Assembly (NCBI GenBank): GCA_023423415.1
Contig: JAFAFP010000038.1
Coordinates: 30,738-94,737, forward strand
Reading direction: 5' to 3'
Length of the DNA stretch: 64,000 nt
From: Pseudomonadota bacterium
GTDB taxonomy: Bacteria; Pseudomonadota; Alphaproteobacteria; Rhizobiales; Xanthobacteraceae
Of this stretch, positions 7,651 through 17,428 are shown in pieces. Every line of letters starts with the position of its first letter. The stretch's first letter is position 1. A program made the position numbers and the translations under genes. The notes beneath the pieces are model-generated. The model ran no database searches, was not told the DNA's origin, and saw only the letters and a list, made by a program, of their open reading frames with translations.

Positions 7651-9513
7651 TTATTCGACCACCACAACGTCAGGGTGCTGTTGCCCATCGAACAGGCGAT
7701 CAACTTCAGTGCGGCGATACTCAAGCGCAACGCGCTGATTGATATAGCCCTTGTCGGTGATCTCGTTGGCGTCGATCGACGGCACGTCGTGCAGGAGCAA
7801 GAGACGCGCGACCCGCATCGTGGCGCCGGTATTCACCTTGTTCCAGGCTGCGAATGCCTTACGCAAATGCGCGTGCAGTTTTGGATGATGCGCATAAGTC
7901 GCAAGATCGACATCTTCACCCGTTACCTGCTTGCAGCCCGCTGCGTTTAGCCAGGCAACCAGCCCAACACAATCCTTCCCCTCCCCCGATACGATCGCGT
8001 CTTGCAACACGGGCGTCGCTGCAGCGATCGCACCGACACGCAATGCACCGACCGCGACCCATGTGCCGTTGAGCAGTTTGAAGTCTTCAGTCGTGCGGCC
8101 GTCGAAAATCAGACCCTTGTTTGGATCGTTTTCATCCGCAAAACGCACCGCATCGCCCGGCTTGTAGAAGCCTTCCTCATCGAACATCGATGCGGTCAGA
8201 TCAGGTCTTCGCCAGTAGCCCGGCGTGATGTTGGGTCCGCGTACGCGCAGTTCGAGCTTGTTGCCGGACGGAACGAGCTTCAGTTCGACTCCCGGCACCG
8301 GCACACCAACCACGCCGGCGCGCTCGATCAGCATATGCGCTGAGGTCGCAAGCGGCGAGGTTTCAGTCGTGCCCCAAGCCGAGGTCATCGGCACGCGATG
8401 TCCGGTGATCCGCACCGCCAGAGCTTCGAGCCGATCCCACATGTCCTGCGGTAGCGCTGCGCCGGCGTAAAACATCAACCGCAGTCGTGAGAAGAAATGT
8501 CGCGCGAAATCGTCGTCCTTTTCGAGATACGGCAACAATGCGCCGTATCCGGCAGGGACGTTGAAATACACGGTCGGCGCAACGTCCCGCAGGTTCTCTA
8601 CCGTCTGCCCGACCAGCGCCGGCACCGGCTTGCCGGCGTCGATATACAAAGTGCCGGCCTGCTGCAGGATCAGATTGAAATTGTAGTTGCTGCCGAAGGT
8701 GTGATTCCACGGCAACCAGTCCACCAGCACCATCGGATCATCTTCGATGAATGGCCAGCACTGTACCGATTGCTGCTGGTTCGCCGTCAGCATGCCGTGG
8801 GTATTGACGACGCCTTTCGGCAAGCTCGTCGATCCGGACGTGAACAGGAATTTGGCAATCGTATCCGGGCGAGTGCTTTCAACCGCCTGCTCGACAGCCG
8901 CACCAGGCACTGTCTTTTCGAACTCGGAGAACAACGTGACATTCGGCAGATTTGCGCCGTTGCGGCCAGCAACAATCGGCGCTGCGACATGCGCCAGCGC
9001 CTTGGCGAACGGCGCGGTGTCGGACACATAGACAAGGCCTGGCGTCAGCAGCTCGTTGATATATTTGAGTTTGGCGTGATCCTGGCTCTGTAGCGAATAG
9101 GCGACCGAGATCGGCGCAATCGGAATGCCCGCCGTGTAGCAGGCTAAGGTGAGAATACCGTGCTCGACGGAATTGCCGGACAGCACCATCACCGGGCGTT
9201 CGGCCGACAGGCCAAGATCGATCAAAGCTTGCGCAACAGCATCCGTCTTCCTTCGCGCCTCGCTATAGGTAAGCCCTGCCCATGCGCCGCTCGCATCCCG
9301 TTCGGCAATGAAAAGCCGGTCGGCGTGCCGCGCCACGGCGCTGCGAAACATCTTCGCGAGACTGGGCTCGTAAGAGCCAAGCGGATGTGTCGTCTGCAGG
9401 ATCACGCAGCCATCGGCTCGAACCTCACGCCTCACTGACGGTGCTGCGTAGCTGATCGGGCGAAAAGACGGTTTCCCGGCGGCTTCGGCCGATTTTGACA
9501 TTGTCGAATTCAC
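7651..9513 (-). CDS. Feruloyl-CoA-synthase-like AMP-dependent acyl-CoA ligase
   Basis: 620 residues if it begins at GTG 9513, which has GGGAGG seven bases upstream; the ATG at 9501 is 19 bases from that site. ANL-superfamily motifs are present: P-loop FLFTSGSTSLPKGVVNTHG (A3), TSAWGTTETSP (A5) and a GD motif in YKPGDAVRF followed by IFDGRTTEDFKLLNGTWV, a C-terminal variant seen in feruloyl-CoA synthases. It would activate a hydroxycinnamate-like acid to its CoA thioester using ATP. No enoyl-CoA hydratase/aldolase or vanillin dehydrogenase is next to it, so the substrate may differ from ferulate. The neighbouring TRAP transporter could supply it. Confidence 0.85.
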   Translation of the reverse strand: MNSTMSKSAEAAGKPSFRPISYAAPSVRREVRADGCVILQTTHPLGSYEPSLAKMFRSAVARHADRLFIAERDASGAWAGLTYSEARRKTDAVAQALIDLGLSAERPVMVLSGNSVEHGILTLACYTAGIPIAPISVAYSLQSQDHAKLKYINELLTPGLVYVSDTAPFAKALAHVAAPIVAGRNGANLPNVTLFSEFEKTVPGAAVEQAVESTRPDTIAKFLFTSGSTSLPKGVVNTHGMLTANQQQSVQCWPFIEDDPMVLVDWLPWNHTFGSNYNFNLILQQAGTLYIDAGKPVPALVGQTVENLRDVAPTVYFNVPAGYGALLPYLEKDDDFARHFFSRLRLMFYAGAALPQDMWDRLEALAVRITGHRVPMTSAWGTTETSPLATSAHMLIERAGVVGVPVPGVELKLVPSGNKLELRVRGPNITPGYWRRPDLTASMFDEEGFYKPGDAVRFADENDPNKGLIFDGRTTEDFKLLNGTWVAVGALRVGAIAAATPVLQDAIVSGEGKDCVGLVAWLNAAGCKQVTGEDVDLATYAHHPKLHAHLRKAFAAWNKVNTGATMRVARLLLLHDVPSIDANEITDKGYINQRVALEYRRTEVDRLFDGQQHPDVVVVE

Positions 9514-9582
9514 GGCGCGTCCTCCCAGACAACATGCACTATAATGCATGCCATCTATCGCCCGTCAAACCTTAGTCCCGCC

Positions 9583-11691
9583 TCAGGAAGTCTTCATCAC
9601 CGTGCGATTTGCTGCGCTGCGGCGTACGAACTCGAGGGCAATAAATGCAATGCCCGCAGCCACGGCGACATAGTTCACGTACGGAGCAGCGGCAAAGGCC
9701 GCAGGGGGCAGGACAATGGCCGCAGCCACTAATCCGTATGCCCAGCGCGCCGGCTTTGGCAACGGCACGAGCGAGAAGCCGAGAATTCCTGCTGTCCCGA
9801 TATAGAGGCCAAATAGCACGCGCAGGAGATTCCAAACGATTTCACCCGCTGAGCCATCCATCAGCAAGCTGGGCGTCAGAACGAACAGGAATGGAAGGAT
9901 GAATGTGCTCCAGCCGACCACGCAGGCTACCCATCCTGTCGTCCAGCCATCGGTGCGCGCAATGTTCGCCGCCGCATAAGCTGCGAAGGCGACCGGCGGC
10001 GTAATCATTGAGAGCATGCCGTTGTACATGACGAACATGTGTGCGGCCATCGGTGTGACACCGAGCTTGACGAGCGCAGGCGCCAGCAACGTCGCGGTTA
10101 GGATATAAACGCTGACCGTCGGCAAGCCGATGCCCAGTACGAAGGCAAGCACAGCGATAATCAGCAACAGCAGGAAAACGTTGTCGCCAGACAGGCCGAT
10201 GAGCTGCAGAGTCATGCCGAATGCAAGGCCGGATATACTCATGATACCGACCATGATGCCGGCTGCGGCGCCGATCAGGATGATGTCGAGCGAGAAGCGG
10301 CCGGTGTCGATGATGGCCTGCAATGTGTCTTTGATCGTCGGTCTTTTGCCGCGATAGCCAAAAATATACGTGCACACCATGATGATCAGCGTGCAGACAA
10401 TCGCCGTCTTCTCCGGCGTGAGCCGCGTGTATTCAGGGTACATCAAGGAGAAGACGAGGAAAGCGATTGGCAGAACGAAATGCCAGCCGGACCGCATCAC
10501 TTCGCCGACGGTCGGAGCCCCCTCCACGACAGCGGCGCCGATCTTCTCTTTTGCCGCTTCCAGATCGACGTGAATAAACAGGCAGGCGTAATAGAGAAAG
10601 GCTGGAATTGCGGCGGCAAGGCAAACCGCGCCGTAAGACACTTGCAGAAATTCAGCCATGATGAAGGCAGCGGCCCCCATCACCGGCGGCATCAGCTGGC
10701 CGCCGGTCGAGCCGACCGATTCAATCGCGGCGGCCTTGCGCGGCGTAAATCCGGATTTGATCATCATCGGGATTGTGACGATGCCGACAGCGAGCACGTT
10801 GCTCACAGCGCTACCGGAAATCATGCCGAAAAAACCCGACCCAACGACCGCGATCTTGGCCGACCCACCGCGAAACCGCCCCATGCCCGAACTTGCGAGG
10901 TCGGCGAAGAAGTCTGCTCCGCCAGTTCGTGCCAGAACCTGTCCCATGATCGTGAACGGGATCACGACCAGCACGGCAACGCCGACGATGGCACCAATGA
11001 TGCCATTCACATCAAGACCGAGATAAGCGACGAGACGTTCCGGCGACACATTGCGCGTTGCAAAATCACCCGGCAGATGCGGGCTGATGAAGATGTAGAC
11101 GGCCATCGCCAGAATGATGGCGACAAAGCCCCAGCCGGACGTGCGGCGACTCCCATCCAGAACGAGAAAGATAAGGATTGCGCTGCCGACGATGCCCTCG
11201 ACCGGCAGCATCGCGATCTCATAGGTCAGCGGCTCGTAGCGGACTGCGATATAGGCGCAGATCACCAGCGACGCGACGACACTGATCCAATCGAAGATAT
11301 AGGCCGTACCGGCACGCGCTCCGAGGAATGTCCAGGCCAAAAGCACACACAGCGCAGCGACGAACGGCAGCGGATTGCCAATAGCAACGTCGAACCGATA
11401 ACCGATATAGATCAGCAATATCCCGGTCGCGATCACCGCTCCCAAGTGAATCGACGAATGCTTCGTATCTGTCTCCACAATGAACGCCAGCGCCAGCGTC
11501 AAACCGATGCAGACCGTCAGCATCTGCTCCGTGTAGAACGACAAGCCGAAAATTTGGCGCGGGATGTCCAGCGTCCAGACAACAACCACAGCCACCAGCA
11601 AGGCCTGAAACAGATTGGTCCAGAATCGCTTGGCGGACGACACGGTGGAGCGAAACTCCTCCGCGCCAGGAACAATGCGTTCTTCACTCAC
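9583..11691 (-). CDS. TRAP transporter fused permease (4TM/12TM, DctQM fusion)
   Basis: 702 residues with about 17-18 hydrophobic spans, the length of fused small-plus-large TRAP permeases that pair with TAXI receptors. The large-subunit core carries GMGRFRGGSAKIAVVGSGFF, SGSAVSNVLAVG and GFTPRKAAAIESVGSTGGQL, and the second half has GLPTVSVYILTATLLAPALV. It drives Na+ or H+ coupled uptake of an organic acid. The start is GTG 11691 (AAAGG just upstream). The TAXI receptor gene is 21 bases upstream on the same strand, so the two form one transporter operon. Confidence 0.93.
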   Translation of the reverse strand: MSEERIVPGAEEFRSTVSSAKRFWTNLFQALLVAVVVVWTLDIPRQIFGLSFYTEQMLTVCIGLTLALAFIVETDTKHSSIHLGAVIATGILLIYIGYRFDVAIGNPLPFVAALCVLLAWTFLGARAGTAYIFDWISVVASLVICAYIAVRYEPLTYEIAMLPVEGIVGSAILIFLVLDGSRRTSGWGFVAIILAMAVYIFISPHLPGDFATRNVSPERLVAYLGLDVNGIIGAIVGVAVLVVIPFTIMGQVLARTGGADFFADLASSGMGRFRGGSAKIAVVGSGFFGMISGSAVSNVLAVGIVTIPMMIKSGFTPRKAAAIESVGSTGGQLMPPVMGAAAFIMAEFLQVSYGAVCLAAAIPAFLYYACLFIHVDLEAAKEKIGAAVVEGAPTVGEVMRSGWHFVLPIAFLVFSLMYPEYTRLTPEKTAIVCTLIIMVCTYIFGYRGKRPTIKDTLQAIIDTGRFSLDIILIGAAAGIMVGIMSISGLAFGMTLQLIGLSGDNVFLLLLIIAVLAFVLGIGLPTVSVYILTATLLAPALVKLGVTPMAAHMFVMYNGMLSMITPPVAFAAYAAANIARTDGWTTGWVACVVGWSTFILPFLFVLTPSLLMDGSAGEIVWNLLRVLFGLYIGTAGILGFSLVPLPKPARWAYGLVAAAIVLPPAAFAAAPYVNYVAVAAGIAFIALEFVRRSAANRTVMKTS

Positions 11692-11712
11692 GAGAGAACC
11701 TTTGGATCTTTG

Positions 11713-12681
11713 TTACTGCACGGGCGCGGCTTCAAGGTTCTTATTCTTGAAATATTTCAAGGCACCCGAATGGTATGGGATATCGTATTTCTTGTAGAGC
11801 CCGGCGGCGGAAAATTCCCGCAGCACCGGCTGCACCGAAACAAGATCGGATTTGTTCTGATCGAGCGTTTCGATCAGCTTGTAGATGACGTCGTCCGGTA
11901 CATTCGCATGCGTGATCAGCACATTGTCGAAGGTATAGACCTTCATCGGCTTCATCACCCCGGTAAAGACCGGACCAGGCGACACGTCGGTCAGATAGCC
12001 GTATGGCGTGATCTTACGCGCTGCATCCATGCTGGCCGCGTTGATCTCGAGCACACGGATGCCACCAACCGTAGCGTCGGCTTCACGCACCTTGGGTCCA
12101 CCGAACGCAAAGAAAAACATGTCGGCTGCACCCGAAATAAAATCATCGGCACTACGCACGACATTCGGGACCATGATGGGCGTTATATCCTTCTCGGTCA
12201 GACCACCGGTCGCAAGGATCGCGCGCGATATGGTATCGATCGTGCGCATCGCCGAATAGCCGAATGCGACCTTTTTCCCCTTGAGATCGCTGATGGATTG
12301 CATCGGCGCGTCCTTGCGCACCCAGAACGCTGTCCGCAGCGGATGCGCGGTGCCGATCAGTCGCAGATTGGGGTTCTTGCCACCTTCGTAGTAGCTGGCC
12401 AATTCGAGAATATTGGTGATGCCGACTTCCACCTCTCCTCGCGCGACCATCGGCACGATGATCTGATCGCCCGCCGTCGGCTGCACCAACATGTTGATGC
12501 CGGCCTTCTCCTTCAGCACCTTCGCCACGGCTGAAGCGGTTGTGTGATTAAGCGAACCGGGCGGCAGGGTCGCAAAGCCGTAGGTCTGAGCCCGCGCCAA
12601 GTCGATCCCTGCAACCAGTACGGCCGTCACGATGGCCCCGTATACGAAGCGGATGCCGTGCGCCTTCTGAGAGAGCTGCAC
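11713..12681 (-). CDS. TAXI family TRAP transporter solute-binding protein
   Basis: 322 residues from GTG 12681, where GGGGAGG lies seven bases upstream; an adjacent GTG at 12684 is possible. A signal peptide ends near LARAQ. The mature start TYGFATLPPGSLNHTTASAVAKVL and the block KVAFGYSAMRTIDTISRAIL are typical of TAXI receptors, which deliver a small carboxylate (glutamate-like in the known structure) to a fused permease. The C-terminal segment IETLDQNKSDL is also familiar from the family. The ligand here is unknown; context with a CoA ligase suggests an aromatic or dicarboxylic acid. Confidence 0.9.
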   Translation of the reverse strand: MQLSQKAHGIRFVYGAIVTAVLVAGIDLARAQTYGFATLPPGSLNHTTASAVAKVLKEKAGINMLVQPTAGDQIIVPMVARGEVEVGITNILELASYYEGGKNPNLRLIGTAHPLRTAFWVRKDAPMQSISDLKGKKVAFGYSAMRTIDTISRAILATGGLTEKDITPIMVPNVVRSADDFISGAADMFFFAFGGPKVREADATVGGIRVLEINAASMDAARKITPYGYLTDVSPGPVFTGVMKPMKVYTFDNVLITHANVPDDVIYKLIETLDQNKSDLVSVQPVLREFSAAGLYKKYDIPYHSGALKYFKNKNLEAAPVQ

Positions 12682-12928
12682 CACGTAACCTCCCCTTTTG
12701 TCTTCGTTGCTGCGCCTTATGGCGGCGCTTAGCGATGATGCGGCCCTTCCGCAGCCTCTCGTGATGCTGTTTCCAGAGTCGTCGTAGATTTCAGGCACGA
12801 TGATGGTCCGACCCGCCTATAAAGGCAATCCGCACCTGCACCAAATGACCGATCGGAAGTGCGTGTGAACGCATGAGGCCCTTTCCGAACGGACGACCTC
12901 GCGGATCCTCTATATCAAGTATGGGACG

Positions 12929-14158
12929 TCAGGCGGCTGCCGATTTGGCCGCTACTTCCTTGATACGCAGAGAGGGGGTGGAGCTATCGAGCCGCAGCAC
13001 GATTTCACGCGCCGCCAATTCGCATCGATTTCGCCCGCGCTCCTTGGCGAGATACAGCGCTTGGTCTGCCTGCGCGAGCATAGGAGACATCTCGAAAGGA
13101 CCGCTTTCGCTGACAGAGACGCCGATGCTGCACGTCGCTCCGACCGGATGTCCATCGACGTCGGCCGCAATCCCGGCGAAGGTTGCCCGGATGGTTTCGG
13201 CAACATGCATCGCCTTGTCGCTGTCGGCGTCATAGAGCGCAATCGCAAATTCCTCGCCACCGAGGCGTCCGATCAAATCACCCGCACGAAGCTCGGTCTG
13301 CGCGGTTTTGGCGAATTCCTGCAACACCCGATCGCCGATCGCGTGGCCAAATGCATCGTTGATTGATTTGAAATGATCAAGATCGACGAGAAGAACCGCA
13401 GCCGGCCGCGGATCAGCCACGACTTGATGCCCCAATCGCTGGCCCCCTTCAAGGAACGCCCGACGGTTCGCAATGCCCGTGAGTGAATCGATCAATGCCG
13501 CTCGCTTGTGCAAAAGCTCAGCCCGTTCCTTGGCCATCGCCAGCAGGATAAAGGCGATCGCAATCGCGAACAGCAAGGCTTCGAAAGACAGCACCGTCAT
13601 CCAGACACTGTCGAAAACGCGTCTGTCGGAAACCCACGGCAATGTTGTCGCAAGCGGCGTTCGCAATAGAAACAGCGCGCCATGCGCAAAAAACATGAAA
13701 ATGGCGGGCCAGCGCGAGACCAAAGGCTCGTCGCGTCCGCGCCAGAACTCATATGCTGTCGCCCACGTGTATGCCGTAATGATAAACGAGGAGATCAGGA
13801 CTCGCGCTTCCAACGATTGAGCAATCCCCGGAATGCGGCAGAGCAAAAGCCACACGCCAGCACCTGCGAACAGTCCGAGGTAGCTGATGGGACGCCCGTC
13901 AAAGACACGTGCACCAATCCAGGTGGCTGCGAATGCGCTGAAGAGGATGGCATTTGAGAGATCGACAGAGACCCACTCCGGCATCGCGTCAAAGGTGCCG
14001 AACAGCACGATCGACAACGCGCGCAACAAATGCGCCACGCCCCACCAGGCGACGGCTGTGATGGCCGAATTCTGGATCCAGGCGAACAGCAGCAATAGCC
14101 CGAGCATCGCCTCGACATAGATCGTGACGAGAAACAGGGTATTGATGTCGAGGCTCAT
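12929..14158 (-). CDS. Membrane-bound diguanylate cyclase (GGDEF)
   Basis: 409 residues. Residues 1-210 contain about seven hydrophobic spans (MASE-like sensor), followed by a short helical linker and a GGDEF domain starting at LIDSLTGIANRRAFLEGG. The active-site signature is GGEEF near residue 300 and the inhibitory RxxD motif (RAGD) lies five residues before it, so the enzyme should be active and product-inhibited. It makes cyclic di-GMP from two GTP. The gene stands alone, divergent from cysK. A degenerate EAL protein at 34.5 kb could read the same messenger, but no direct link is visible. Confidence 0.93.
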   Translation of the reverse strand: MSLDINTLFLVTIYVEAMLGLLLLFAWIQNSAITAVAWWGVAHLLRALSIVLFGTFDAMPEWVSVDLSNAILFSAFAATWIGARVFDGRPISYLGLFAGAGVWLLLCRIPGIAQSLEARVLISSFIITAYTWATAYEFWRGRDEPLVSRWPAIFMFFAHGALFLLRTPLATTLPWVSDRRVFDSVWMTVLSFEALLFAIAIAFILLAMAKERAELLHKRAALIDSLTGIANRRAFLEGGQRLGHQVVADPRPAAVLLVDLDHFKSINDAFGHAIGDRVLQEFAKTAQTELRAGDLIGRLGGEEFAIALYDADSDKAMHVAETIRATFAGIAADVDGHPVGATCSIGVSVSESGPFEMSPMLAQADQALYLAKERGRNRCELAAREIVLRLDSSTPSLRIKEVAAKSAAA

Positions 14159-14435
14159 CTCACGGCCACCGGAAGAACGCGCGACCCAGCGCCGTTCGGA
14201 AGAATTGACCTAGCAAAACCACTCCAAAATTAAGTGAATACCGTGACGTTTACTCAGTTATGATGATGTGTGGTTTCCGCCAGGCTCCAAGATACTTACA
14301 ATTCTATATATCTTGCCCTTTTGACCGTTGCGACAAACCATTGCAGCGAAAGGCGGTTATGCACGACGGCATGCTTGTGGGCAGCTTGCCGCCCCGTTAG
14401 GGTCCGCCAAAACACATGATTGGGTCGAATCTCAC

Positions 14436-15476
14436 ATGAACGTGAAAGACGGCATTGTCGATGCCATCGGCAATACCCCCCTCATCAAGCTCGAACGAGC
14501 CTCCGCCGCCACCGGCTGTACGATCCTCGGCAAAGCCGAGTTCATGAATCCGGGCCAGTCGGTCAAGGATCGTGCCGGCCGCCAAATGATCCTGGAGGCC
14601 GAGCGCCGCGGCGAGCTGCAGCCCGGCGGCCTCGTGGTTGAGGCCACAGCGGGGAATACCGGCATCGGCCTTGCGCTCGTCGCCAATGCGCGCGGCTATC
14701 GCACGGTCATCGTGATCCCGGAAACGCAGAGCCAGGAAAAGAAGGATATGCTGCGGCTGTGCGGCGCCGAGCTCGTGGAGGTGCCGGCCCTGCCCTATGC
14801 CAATCCCAACAACTATCAGCATGTCGGCCGCCGGCTCGCGAACGAACTTCGCAAGACCGAAAAGAACGGTGTGCTGTTCGCGGATCAGTGGAACAACCTC
14901 GACAACCGCAAAGCTCATTATGTTTCCACCGGGCCGGAAATCTGGCGCGACACCGGCGGGAGGATTGATGGTTTCATCTGTTCGGTGGGCACGGGCGGCA
15001 CACTTGCCGGGACATCGACCTATCTCCGCGAGCAGAAGAGCGATATCGCCATCGGCTGCGCCGATCCGCGAGGCGCCGCCATGTATCATCTGTTCAAGGA
15101 CGGCAAGCCGACCGTAACCGAAGGCGGCTCGATCACCGAAGGCATCGGTCTCGCCCGCATCACGCCGATCATCGAGGACATCAAGGTCGATTATTCCTAC
15201 CTGATCCCGGACGAAGAGGCGGTGCCGATCATTTTCGACATACTCGAGCATGAAGGCCTGTGCCTGGGTGGTTCGTCCGGTATCAACATCGCTGGCGCGA
15301 TCCGTCTCGCAAAAGATCTCGGCAAAGGCGCCACCATCGTTACGGTGCTCGCCGACTACGGCAATCGTTATCAGTCGAAACTGTTCAACCCTGAATTCCT
15401 GCACTCCAAGAAACTGCCGGTCCCCGAGTGGCTGACACGCAAAGCAGACATCAAGCCGCCGTTCGAGAAAGTCTAA
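14436..15476 (+). CDS. cysK: Cysteine synthase (O-acetylserine sulfhydrylase)
   Basis: 346 residues from ATG 14436 (MNVKDGIVDAIGNTPLIKL, the usual N terminus). The PLP lysine is K44 in NPGQSVKDRAG, the substrate loop EATAGNTGIG follows, and the phosphate-binding loop is SVGTGGTLAG. It condenses O-acetylserine with sulfide to give cysteine. The protein is longer than the E. coli CysK, with a C-terminal extension of the kind seen in rhizobial homologues. Only five bases separate it from sseA and eight more genes' worth of spacing is absent: cysK, sseA and the persulfide dioxygenase form a tight operon, suggesting sulfide and persulfide handling. Confidence 0.92.
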   Translation: MNVKDGIVDAIGNTPLIKLERASAATGCTILGKAEFMNPGQSVKDRAGRQMILEAERRGELQPGGLVVEATAGNTGIGLALVANARGYRTVIVIPETQSQEKKDMLRLCGAELVEVPALPYANPNNYQHVGRRLANELRKTEKNGVLFADQWNNLDNRKAHYVSTGPEIWRDTGGRIDGFICSVGTGGTLAGTSTYLREQKSDIAIGCADPRGAAMYHLFKDGKPTVTEGGSITEGIGLARITPIIEDIKVDYSYLIPDEEAVPIIFDILEHEGLCLGGSSGINIAGAIRLAKDLGKGATIVTVLADYGNRYQSKLFNPEFLHSKKLPVPEWLTRKADIKPPFEKV

Positions 15477-15481
15477 AAAAT

Positions 15482-16342
15482 ATGAGTTCCGAACTGAAAC
15501 CCGCGAGCCCTTGGCTGGTCACGACGCAGTGGTTGCACGACCATCTCGACGCTCCTGACATCGTGGTCGTGGACGGCACCTATTTTCTATCGACCATGAA
15601 GCGCAACGCGCGCGAGGAATATCTGACCGCGCATATTCCAGGCGCCGTCTTTCTCGACATCGACGAGGTGAAGGACCGTACCAACAACCTGCCGCACATG
15701 ATGCCGCCGCCCGAGGTCTTCTCATCGGCGATGCGTCAACTCGGCATCGGCGATGGTCAGACCGTCGTCATTTATGACGCGATCGGTCTGTTTTCGGCGC
15801 CGCGTGTGTGGTGGATGTTCCGCGTTTTCGGGGCGCGCGATGTGTTCATTCTCGACGGCGGCATGCCGAAATGGAAAGCGGAAGGTCGGCCGATCGATTT
15901 CGGCGAAGTCAGGCGCACGCCGCGCCACTTCACGCCACGTGTCAATCATGGCGCTGTTGCGAACGTCACTGACATTCAGAAGGCGCTGGCAACAAACTCT
16001 GCACAAGTGGTCGATGCCCGTTCGGCCGCGCGCTTCGCGGGAACGGCTCCCGAGCCGCGCGCCGGCTTGCCTTCCGGGCACATGCCGGGTGCCCTGAACC
16101 TGCCGTGGGACAATCTCGTCGAGGATGGCCGGTTGATTTCGCCGGAACGCATCAGAACAACGTTTGCCGACGCCGGGATCGACATCGCCAAGCCGATCGT
16201 CACGACATGTGGCTCGGGTGTGAGCGCGGCAATCCTGTGGTTTGCGCTCGATGCCGTCGGCAAGGAGCCGAAGGCGCTCTATGACGGCTCCTGGACCGAA
16301 TGGGCCTCCCGGGGCGATCTACCCATCGAGACGGAGAGCTGA
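15482..16342 (+). CDS. sseA: 3-Mercaptopyruvate sulfurtransferase (tandem rhodanese)
   Basis: 286 residues from ATG 15482, five bases after cysK. Two rhodanese domains are present: the first begins WLVTTQWLHDHLDAPDIVVVDG and lacks a catalytic Cys; the second carries the active loop CGSGV with C243. A CGSGV loop is typical of mercaptopyruvate sulfurtransferases, while thiosulfate rhodaneses usually have CRKGV. The enzyme moves sulfur from 3-mercaptopyruvate to thiols, thioredoxin or cyanide, producing persulfides and sulfide. Next to a persulfide-dioxygenase-like gene, it probably generates that enzyme's substrate. Confidence 0.92.
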   Translation: MSSELKPASPWLVTTQWLHDHLDAPDIVVVDGTYFLSTMKRNAREEYLTAHIPGAVFLDIDEVKDRTNNLPHMMPPPEVFSSAMRQLGIGDGQTVVIYDAIGLFSAPRVWWMFRVFGARDVFILDGGMPKWKAEGRPIDFGEVRRTPRHFTPRVNHGAVANVTDIQKALATNSAQVVDARSAARFAGTAPEPRAGLPSGHMPGALNLPWDNLVEDGRLISPERIRTTFADAGIDIAKPIVTTCGSGVSAAILWFALDAVGKEPKALYDGSWTEWASRGDLPIETES

Positions 16343-16350
16343 ACGGAACG

Positions 16351-17211
16351 ATGACGGACGCCGCCCGACCGGATGTGACGGGATTTTATCATGAGACGAC
16401 CGGCAGTATCGCCTATCTCGTCGTCGATCCGGCGACGAAACGTGCTGCCATCATCGATCCGGTGCTCGACTATGAGCCACATTCTGGACGGGTTTCGACG
16501 ACGTTTGCCGATCGCATGCTTGAAGACGTCGCGCATCGTGGGCTGACGGTCGAGTGGATCCTCGACACGCATCCTCATGCTGATCACTTCTCGGCCGCCG
16601 CTTATATGAAGAAAAAGCTCCACGCACCGATGGCGATCGGCGAGAAGGTCGTCGATGTGCAGAAGCTCTGGCAAGCAATCTACAATCTGCCACCGTACAC
16701 GACCGGAAACTGGGATCGGCTTTTCAAGGATGGTGAGACGTTCAAGATCGGATCACTTGAAGCAAAGGTCATGCTCAGTCCAGGACATACGCTCGCGTCG
16801 ATCACCTACGTCATCGGCAATGCTGTCTTCATTCATGACACGCTGTTTCAACCGGATTTCGGCACGGCGCGAAGCGATTTTCCCGGCGGCAGCGCCAGCG
16901 CCCTTTACGATTCCATTCAGAAAATCCTCGCCTTATCGGACGATACACGGCTGTTCACCGGTCACGACTATCGTCCCGGCGGCCGCCCTGCACAGTGGGA
17001 ATCGACTGTCGCGCAGCAAAAACAGAACGTGCATTTGAAGAAGGCGCCAGATCGCGCGAGCTTCATCGCCATGCGCGAAAGCCGCGATCGGACCCTCCCC
17101 CTGCCCGGCCTGATGCTCGCAGCGCTGCAGGTTAACCTGCGCGGCGGGCGACTGCCGGACCCTGAAAGCAACGGCCGCAGCTATCTGAAGATTCCGCTCG
17201 ACGCTTTTTAG
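16351..17211 (+). CDS. Metallo-beta-lactamase-fold persulfide dioxygenase / Blh-like hydrolase
   Basis: 286 residues from ATG 16351, eight bases after sseA. The metal motif is THPHADH (HxHxDH) near residues 71-77, with the later His of SPGHTLASITY, Asp of FIHDTLFQPDFG and His of LFTGHDYRPGG. This set matches ETHE1-like persulfide dioxygenases and the BigR-associated Blh proteins, which oxidise glutathione persulfide to sulfite with Fe2+ and O2. The operon with cysteine synthase and mercaptopyruvate sulfurtransferase supports a role in sulfide detoxification. Related MBL glyoxalase II is less likely because of the PGGSASALYDSI region. Confidence 0.9.
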   Translation: MTDAARPDVTGFYHETTGSIAYLVVDPATKRAAIIDPVLDYEPHSGRVSTTFADRMLEDVAHRGLTVEWILDTHPHADHFSAAAYMKKKLHAPMAIGEKVVDVQKLWQAIYNLPPYTTGNWDRLFKDGETFKIGSLEAKVMLSPGHTLASITYVIGNAVFIHDTLFQPDFGTARSDFPGGSASALYDSIQKILALSDDTRLFTGHDYRPGGRPAQWESTVAQQKQNVHLKKAPDRASFIAMRESRDRTLPLPGLMLAALQVNLRGGRLPDPESNGRSYLKIPLDAF

Positions 17212-17428
17212 TCCGGACAAACGGGCCCATATCAGTTCCGACGAGAGTGCCTCGGCAGATGTCGAGGGCATGGACTGGCTCGTGGAGCGGTATATCGAGC
17301 CAAACATCCACGCTTACAGAAGCCGCGCAGAAGTCTGCAGAGCTTTCCCGCGCGCTACGAAGACAAGAATACATCTCGCCGGCAAACCAGCCAGCCTCCT
17401 GACCTATTCTCCGCGTCGCCGATCCGGC

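Noticed and set aside
10480..12534. A long plus-strand open frame opposite the TRAP permease and TAXI genes
   Set aside because: Composition is antisense-like and the minus strand carries two clear transporter proteins with correct starts.
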